Shown: one piece after another, positions 57,840 to 64,000 of the stretch
Numbering within the stretch: the first letter of the stretch is position 1
Layout of the letters: every line of letters starts with the position of its first letter
Assembly (NCBI RefSeq): GCF_042477335.2
Contig: NC_091247.1
Span: forward strand, 4,300,501-4,364,500
DNA length: 64,000 nucleotides
Origin: Ovis canadensis
Taxonomy: Eukaryota; Chordata; Mammalia; Artiodactyla; Bovidae
Direction: 5' to 3'
Translations under genes and position numbers: made by a program
Notes under the pieces: model-generated
The model's database searches: none
What the model was told of the DNA's origin: nothing
What the model saw: only the letters and a program-made list of their open reading frames with translations

Positions 57840-58289
57840 AGGGTGTGATGGATTTAGGAGTCTGGGATTGACATATAGACACTGCTAGGTATAAAAGAGA
57901 TAACCTACTGTACAGCACAGGGGACCCGCTTAGCTCTGTGGTGACCTAAGTGGAAAGGAAACCCAAGAAAGAGGGGATATATGTGTGTGCGTGCTATGTC
58001 ACTTCAGCCATGTCTGACTTTTTGCAACCCGATGGACTGTAGCACACCAGCTCCTCCGTCCATGGGATTCTCCAGGCAAGAACACTGGAGTGGGTTGCCA
58101 AGGCATCCTCCAGGGGATCTTCCCGACTCAGGGATCGAACCTGCGTCTCCTGCAGCTCCTGCATTGCCAGTGGATTCTTTCCCACTGAACCACCAGGAAA
58201 GCCAGGATATATGTATACCTGTAGCTGATTCATTTTGCCCTCAGCTAGGAACTGACACAACATTGTAAAGCAGCTACACTCCAACTTAA
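57840..58289 (+). mobile_element. Ruminant L1 3' end hosting a Bov-tA
   Basis: AGTCTGGGATTGACATATAG, ATAACCTACTGTACAGCACA on the left and GAACTGACACAACATTGTAA AGCAGCTACACTCCAA plus poly-A on the right: the artiodactyl L1 3' UTR. Confidence 0.8.
57985..58205 (-). mobile_element. Bov-tA SINE (antisense) inserted in L1
   Basis: ATGTCACTTCAGCCATGTCT, GAACACTGGAGTGGGTTGCC, GACTCAGGGATCGAACCTGC and CTGAACCACCAGGAAAGCCA. GGATATATGT on each side (57977 and about 58204) marks the target duplication. Confidence 0.94.
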
Positions 58290-59027
58290 AAAAAAAGGGG
58301 AGGGGCCTAAAGACATGAAATAAAGTTATGCTTGAAAACTAACAAAAAAAAGGAGTACTAAGTGAAATATTACTCGATCAAATCGGGCAATGTACTAATA
58401 CCAGAAGGCCCTCCTGTAATGCCCTCCACCCATGCTGGAGGCGAGGAGTGGGGAGCCAAGGAGGGGTCCCAGAGGGTAGCTCACCCCTGCCCCTTCCCGC
58501 TGGGCCTCCGAGGCGGGGAGGAAAGAGACTCCTTCCAGTGCAGCCGGAAGTTGCAATGCGAGGATTACACTAGGCTGGACACATTAACCAGTGCACTGAC
58601 CTGGCCTTTTGTAATTGCAAGTGAGCAGAAGAGCCTCGGATGGCTGAGACTTCATTCAGGAAAGGCTGGGAAAGCAGCTGACCCTCAGAGCAGCTGTGAA
58701 TAAGGCGAGGACGCTCATGTTCCAAAGTCCCTTGCCCCTCCCACTTGCGCACATTTATCAGGAAATATTATCAAGCTGCTAGAAAGAATGAAGCGGCCAT
58801 ACGAGTAATGACTCAGGAAGATCTCCAAGACGTAGGTCAAGTATCAAGAAAGAAGCTGGGGAGAAAGAGCCATACTTGCGTAAGTGCATCAACGCAGGTG
58901 TGAAGGGTGGTGAAGGACCGGAAGGAAGGCTGCAGAGGACGGTGCTGGGGGAGGGGGGCAGACGTGGTGGGCGGGGCAAGGGGCTCCTCCCCTCCAGTCT
59001 ACTTACTGGTTTTATGTCACTCTTGAA
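58290..59027 (-). other. CFAP77: CFAP77 intronic DNA
   Basis: Poly-A remnants of the L1 at the left edge; otherwise no gene or repeat recognised. Confidence 0.5.
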
Positions 59028-59231
59028 AAGTGAAAGTAAAGTCGCTCAGTCGTGTCTGGCTCTTTGCGACCCCATGGACTGTAGCTCACCAGGCTCCTCC
59101 GTCCATCGGATTTTCCAGGCGAGAGTCCTGGAGTGGGTTGCCATTTCCTTCTCCAGGGGATCTTCCTGACCCAGGGATCAAACCCAGGTCTCCCGCATTG
59201 TAGGTAGACGCCTTACCATCTGAGCCACCAT
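59028..59231 (-). mobile_element. Bov-tA SINE (antisense)
   Basis: AGTCGCTCAGTCGTGTCTGG, CTGTAGCTCACCAGGCTCCT, GATCAAACCCAGGTCTCCCG and CATCTGAGCCACCATG. One of the better-preserved copies. Confidence 0.95.
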
Positions 59232-59531
59232 GTGCCTCTTATGCAACAACGAAAGCAAAAGAAGAAACCCACATCTGAGAGGTCATGGGACTCGGCGGGG
59301 GCCAAGGTCAGGGACAGGGTGATGGATCTAGGTCAGAACTGGATGCAAGTTCCTCCTCCCCTGCCCCCGCCATGCACAGCTCTGCCAACATCACACCGGA
59401 ACTAGTCAGGCTGTTTGCTTTTTGCCTCTTTCATCATAATCAGATGGGGGTGGTCGGGCCTTCTGGGCACCGCTGTTTGAAGCGAAGTTTCAGCGTTTCC
59501 CTGTGTACTCGGCCCTTGAAGGATGCACCTT

Positions 59532-59844
59532 TTTTCTTGGCATTTAAAAGAATGAATCGATTTATTTTTGGTTGCTCTGGGTCTTTGTTGCTGCACGTGG
59601 GCTCTCTCTAGCTGTGGTGAGCGGGGGCTACTCTTCGTTGAGGCGCAAGAGCTTCTCATTGCTTTGGCTTCTCTTGTTGAGAAGCACAGGCTTTAGCAGT
59701 TGCATCACCTGGGCTCTGTCGCTGGGGTGCACAGGCTTAGTTGCTCCGTGGCACGTGGAATCTTCCCAGACCAGAGATCAAACCTGTGTCTCCTGCATTT
59801 GCAGGCAGACTCCTGTCCACTGTACCACCGGGGAGGTCCAGCAT
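59532..59844 (-). mobile_element. Long CHR-type SINE (antisense) with target duplication
   Basis: TTTATTTTTGGTTGCTCTGG, GCTGTGGTGAGCGGGGGCTA, GGCTTAGTTGCTCCGTGGCA and GATCAAACCTGTGTCTCCTG. GGATGCACCTT flanks both ends (59521 and 59845). Confidence 0.94.
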
Positions 59845-59855
59845 GGATGCACCTT

Positions 59856-61270
59856 AACAGCCATTTTTCTTATTTTTTTCCACAACTATCTTTTTTTCCT
59901 TTTGCTGCTACATTAAAACATGTTCAGGGTTGTCTTTTTTGTTTTAAAATAAACGTAGTTCTTTACAGTAAAGGAGACGTTTTTTCCACCTCAGAATGAA
60001 TGATTTTTGCCACAGGCCGAGAGCCCCTGTGGTCACAATTACAGCCAGCCAAACTGCAGCTCTCTTTTGAGGAGCTGGAAGGGGTTCACTCAGAAGATCT
60101 CAATTATTTATCCTCACTAAATGAGACGGGAAAGGTGGGAGTGGGGAGGCTGAAGCCCAGAGAGGTCAAATGGCTGGCCCAGGGTCACACAGCACACTCG
60201 GCAGCCTAGCCTGGACCCCCACCCCCACCCACACCCACACCCCTCAGGCTACACTGTCTTCAGCCAAGAGAATGCAAACCCACTTCCAAACAGGCTCACG
60301 GGGCTGCCGGCTAGCGGACTGCAGATAGAGGCCAAATCCAGGGACCTGGCTACACTCCGGCCAAGACCCGCCTTTCCAACCACATGAGTCTGATGCTGTC
60401 CCTGTCAGCACCTGACCTGGCTTCTCTTTGCCCTTTGGGGTATTGGGCACAGTCTCCCAAGGCCCTGGCCTCGGGCTGCCGCCTCTGTACCCATGTCCCC
60501 CCCAGGAGCCTCCCCACCTTCCTCAGGTCACTCCATCCCATCCTTTAGGTGTTGGTCTCAATGAGATGCCCCACCCCTACCCCCAGGTCCCTCCCTGAGA
60601 CCTCCCTTAGCATTGCCAACTTTGCCTTCCTAGCTGCTCTTTGCACTTAGGAAAGTTTTGTTTTTTACAAAAATATTTTCAGTGATCAACGGATGGATTC
60701 AGTGTCTGCCTTCCTGATTAAGCTCTGAGCCCCATGTGGCAGGGACTGTGGCTGGATTGTTCACTGTGCATCCGGGCTGGGACAGTCTGCACTTTGTAAA
60801 AATGCTGAATGGCCCCAGAAGCCTTTAAAGATCGTCTTCCTGAGACACTGACCTCCTCAACGCCCAGGAGGGAGGTCTGTGGCAGAAATGAGCTTTTCCT
60901 TAGGGAGTCCAGTGACGAGACAGGGGTGGCCTGAGTCCTACAGAAGGGGTGCAGGCGCTGAGGCCTCTCCATGGACCTCTTTACTCCTCTCCCCCTCTGT
61001 CTCGGGGGCTCAGGTATTGAAGCTGGCATGTCAGAGTGAATCCTGGCTCTGGAAAGGGGCAGCAGTGGCAGTTCCTCCCCGCCCCCCCAAGAACAGAGGG
61101 TGCAGTCAGGAGGGGTGATACAGGGGAAGAGGTCCCGTCCCAGGGATGAATTAGGGGACCCATGAAGCAGAAGATGAGGCTGAACACGGGTCCTCTGAGA
61201 GCCCAGTAAACCAGGGAAACCTGGGACCCTCAGAGCCATTCATTATGAATCTTGAGAAGCACGTTCGAAA
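59856..61270 (-). other. CFAP77: CFAP77 intronic DNA with a MIR and a CACCC run
   Basis: A MIR-like core at about 60140-60210 (GAAGCCCAGAGAGGTCAAAT GG) and a (CCCACA)n run at 60216-60242. No exon found in either frame set despite long GC-rich frames near 60.7-61.2 kb. Confidence 0.5.
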
Positions 61271-61274
61271 GTGA

Positions 61275-61760
61275 TTCGGTCTTCCATGTGGTGACTTTAA
61301 AAAACAGTCACAACCGAAAAGCTGAGCGTTATGTTTTATTTGGTGGGAACTCTTAGGACTTCAAGTCCGGGAGACAGCATCTTAAGTAACCCTGAGAGAA
61401 CTGCTCCTAAGAGGCGAGGGGACGAAGCAGGTCATACAGGTTTTAAACAAAGGGCAGGTAGGCTGAACATCAGATGGTTATTGTTAACTAAAGGAAATAG
61501 ATATCTCAAGTCAAGGAATTGAGTGCTTTTCTATGTGTGAGAAGATGCAAAACTCCGGGCTTGCTGAATTCATTCCTTTCATATGCATCTCAGCTCTCTG
61601 GGGCCAGAATCCTGCGTTCTTCACATCCTGAGCTTCCTTGAGGCTCACTGTAGGGAGTGGCTGCAGTCTGATGGCTGGCAGACGGCAGGTACGCTTCCCC
61701 TTTCTCAGTGCCCTTGGGGCTCAGGGGCTCGTATTGGAGCTGCAATCGCTGATGACTGTG
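61275..61760. mobile_element. Ruminant interspersed repeat, family not certain
   Basis: GTTATGTTTTATTTGGTGGG, AGTAACCCTGAGAGAACTGC, GATATCTCAAGTCAAGGAAT, GTGCTTTTCTATGTGTGAGA and CATTCCTTTCATATGCATCT are words I recognise from a frequent ruminant repeat, but I cannot name the family (retroviral LTR or L1 5' part). Confidence 0.45.
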
Positions 61761-62029
61761 GCATCCTTGTTTACTGATACAGCAGGAAATACTTCATTTC
61801 TCACATGTGATGCTGGAAGGGTTCCCCCAGTGTACTGGAGGCTTGGGGATGGAGGTTGGGGGCACTTAGAGGCAATTTGGAGCCCAGAGAGAGAGAAGAA
61901 GCAGGCTGGGCATGAATAAGCATCTGTGGAGAGGCCAGAAGGAATCAGAGCAGGTCCACACCAGCGCTGAGGAGCTTGGTCAGGGCAGGGGTCCTCCTGG
62001 AGGCAGGGGAAGGGACTGGCTACAAAGGG

Positions 62030-62170
62030 GCATGTGGGGGGCCGGTTCTGGGGTGATGGAAACATGCTATGGCTTCATCGGGTGCCCAGTTACATAAACT
62101 TGTCAAGATTCATCAAATTAAACATAGACCACATGATTATCTGTAAATTGTACCTCAATAAAGTTGGTGC
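62030..62170 (+). mobile_element. L1 3'-terminal fragment
   Basis: GGTGATGGAAACATGCTATG and CTGTAAATTGTACCTCAATA AAGTTGGTGCAAAG resemble the final part of an old L1 3' UTR. Confidence 0.6.
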
Positions 62171-62385
62171 AAAGAACTGACTCATTGGGAAAGACCCTGA
62201 GGCTGGGAAAGATTGAAGGCAGGAGGAGAAGGGGACGACAGAGGATGAAATAGTTGGATGGCATCACTGACTCAATGGACATGAGTTTGAGCAAAATCTG
62301 GGAGAGAGTGAAGGACAGGGAAGCCTGGTATGCCGCAGTCCATGGGGTTGAAAGGAGTTGGACACAACTGAGCGACTGAAAAGTT
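62171..62385 (+). mobile_element. BovB LINE 3' end
   Basis: CTGACTCATTGGGAAAGACC, GAGGATGAAATAGTTGGATG, CTCAATGGACATGAGTTTGA and GGACACAACTGAGCGACTGA. Confidence 0.93.
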
Positions 62386-62390
62386 GTTGG

Positions 62391-62614
62391 AATCTTCCCT
62401 GGTGGTTCAGATGGTAAAGAATCCGCCTGCAGTGCAGGAGACCCCGGTTCAGTCCCTGGGTTGAGGAGATCCCCTGGAGAAGGGAATGGTAACCCACTGC
62501 TTTATCCTTGCCTGCTGAATTCCATGGATAGAATTCCATGTAGCCTGACAGGCTATAGTCCACAGGGCCACAAAGAGTCGGACAAGACTGAGTAACTAAC
62601 ACTTTCACTTTCAA
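62391..62614 (+). mobile_element. Bov-tA SINE
   Basis: CTTCCCTGGTGGTTCAGATG, GTTCAGTCCCTGGGTTGAGG, AAAGAGTCGGACAAGACTGA and the CTAACACTTTCACTTTC end. It follows the BovB end by only a few bases. Confidence 0.95.
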
Positions 62615-63317
62615 AATTGTTTTAAAAGCAAAAACTGAGAAGGCTGAGGAAGTGGGCGTCATCACAGAAAGTCTTTGCCATAGTACTAGGGAGCTATGGA
62701 TGGTTTCTGAGCAAGGGGAGAGAGCATGGTGACAGTCACCCTTTGGAGCAGTTGCCAGCGGTGGCGGAGTGAATTAGTGGAAAGGAAGGGAGTAGGATTT
62801 GAGGATCCAAGGCCATTTCAGGGGGAGGAAAGATAGAGCAGGAGGGCTACACACCTTGCGAATGAGACCTCGACTCTGCTCACTTACTCACATGTCCATC
62901 CATCCACCTGGCACACCCAGGAGCATTAACCGGCTCCTCGTGATGGGCCAGGCTCTGTGAGATGTGGGGACGTGTTCTCTGCACCCTGGGGTTTCGGGGC
63001 CTGCTGCAGAAGTGCTGAGATCCCCCACTGCTCACACTTCTGTCTGCTTCCTGGATCCTTAAGACAATATCTCTAGAAACAGATACTAACACCCTCTTTT
63101 CACAGAGGACAAATCTGAGGCCCAGAGAAGTTCACTGTCTTGCCTAAGACCACGCAGCCCCTGGCTGATATGTTGGCACTTGCCTGGGAGGTCCGTGAGC
63201 ATATCCACCCTGCGGCTCCTTCCCCCTGCAGAGCAGAGAGCTAATTGCCAGTGCACACACGGCAGTAGGCGCTCAGAGGAGAGAATGGTTAATTGAGCAA
63301 GGGCACGGAACACTGAG
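62615..63317 (-). other. CFAP77: CFAP77 intronic DNA with a MIR
   Basis: A MIR core at about 63085-63165 (CCTCTTTTCACAGAGGACAA ATCTGAGGCCCAGAGAAG). Nothing else recognised. Confidence 0.5.
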
Positions 63318-63540
63318 GGCTTCCCAGGTGGCGCTAGTGGTAAAGAACCTGCCTGCCAATGCGGGAGACATAAGAGATGCAAGTTCGATCCCTGGGTTGG
63401 GAAGGTCCCCTGGAGAAGGAAATGGCAACCCACTCCAGTATTCCTGCCTGGAGAATCCCATGGACGGAGGGAACCTGGCGGGGTACAATCTTTAGGGTCT
63501 CAAAGAGTCAGACACAACGAAAGCAACGTAGCATGCATGA
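63318..63540 (+). mobile_element. Bov-tA SINE
   Basis: GGGCTTCCCAGGTGGCGCTA, GCAAGTTCGATCCCTGGGTT, CCACTCCAGTATTCCTGCCT and CAAAGAGTCAGACACAACGA, with a short poly-A end. Confidence 0.94.
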
Positions 63541-64000
63541 AAAAAGTCTCCTCTGAGCTTTTCGGCGGGTCTAAGGGGATGAGCAGGAGGTGACTGGGTG
63601 GAGAAATGAGTAAGGAGACTCCAGAAAGAGGGCTCGGTGTGAACGAAGACAAGGCATTGGGCCTGGCTGGCACCACACCTCACAGCCCTAGAGAGGCCTG
63701 ATGGGCACTGGAGAGTAACAGGCATTCAAAACTGCCTCCTGGTTTTTAATGAGCACTTCCTACACCAAGCCCGCTGGCTGCACTTCCAACTGCAGTCCCC
63801 CTGCCTCTTCCATAACCTTGAAAGGGAGGGTTAACACGCCTGCCTTCAGGTGTGGAAAATGACATGCAGAGAAATCAAGCAAATGGCCCGAGGTTTGCTC
63901 ACAGACATGGGGCGGCTGGGGGGCGGAGCCAGCGCCCCATCCGGATTCCCCAGCTCTGAAGACCCCGGGGTCGTGACAGTTAGGCTCTAAGTGATCCGTG
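63541..64000 (-). other. CFAP77: CFAP77 intronic DNA at the window edge
   Basis: No exon or repeat recognised except a MIR-like core near 63825-63885. The next CFAP77 exon must lie further right. Confidence 0.45.

Noticed and set aside
60718-61239. 173-codon - strand frame tested as an upstream CFAP77 exon
   Set aside because: No resemblance to the expected CFAP77 sequence preceding [10 protein letters not shown], and no matching phase-1 donor at a plausible end.
63318-63400. tRNA-like segments with A and B boxes (this and other Bov-tA/CHR heads)
   Set aside because: They are tRNA-derived SINE heads continuing into the SINE body, not functional tRNA genes.

Overview
This is a piece of a mammalian nuclear genome. 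The interspersed repeats place it in a ruminant, most likely a bovid. There are many tRNA-Glu-headed Bov-tA SINEs, several BovB LINE 3' ends, cetartiodactyl CHR-type SINEs and a ruminant mariner remnant, on top of older L1, MIR, L2 and MaLR LTR fragments. Cattle, sheep and goat cannot be told apart from this reading. The gene order matches the human 9q34.13 neighbourhood DDX31 - BARHL1 - CFAP77.

Layout. (1) About 1-4,450: the 3' end of DDX31 (DEAD-box RNA helicase) on the + strand, seen as its terminal coding exon (3435-3621) and 3' UTR; a TG-rich minisatellite (388-1020) lies in the preceding intron. (2) About 4,450-8,085: intergenic DNA between two convergent genes, with a possible conserved element near 6.5 kb. 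(3) About 8,085-15,263 plus upstream promoter DNA to about 16.3 kb: the whole BARHL1 homeobox gene on the - strand, with three coding exons joining to 984 bp (327 residues plus stop), intact splice sites, a poly(A) signal, and three REST/NRSF-type RE1 sites just upstream of the ATG. (4) About 16.3-25 kb: intergenic DNA with a second CpG-rich block at 17.0-17.8 kb. (5) 25,438 to the right edge: the 3' part of CFAP77 (cilia and flagella associated protein 77) on the - strand. Its last three coding exons are at 52362-52467, 48496-48597 and 25438-25560; the large introns hold most of the repeats. Earlier CFAP77 exons lie beyond the window.

How it fits together. BARHL1 is a neural and inner-ear transcription factor between two broadly unrelated genes. 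The non-repetitive, AT-rich blocks with homeodomain-type motifs (BARHL1 intron 2, the 16.1-16.3 kb promoter, and 36.5 and 42.4 kb inside the CFAP77 intron) are best read as candidate BARHL1 regulatory DNA. The strongest regulatory signal is the triple RE1 cluster, which suggests repression of BARHL1 by REST outside neurons. No bacterial, phage, CRISPR or other exotic system is present.
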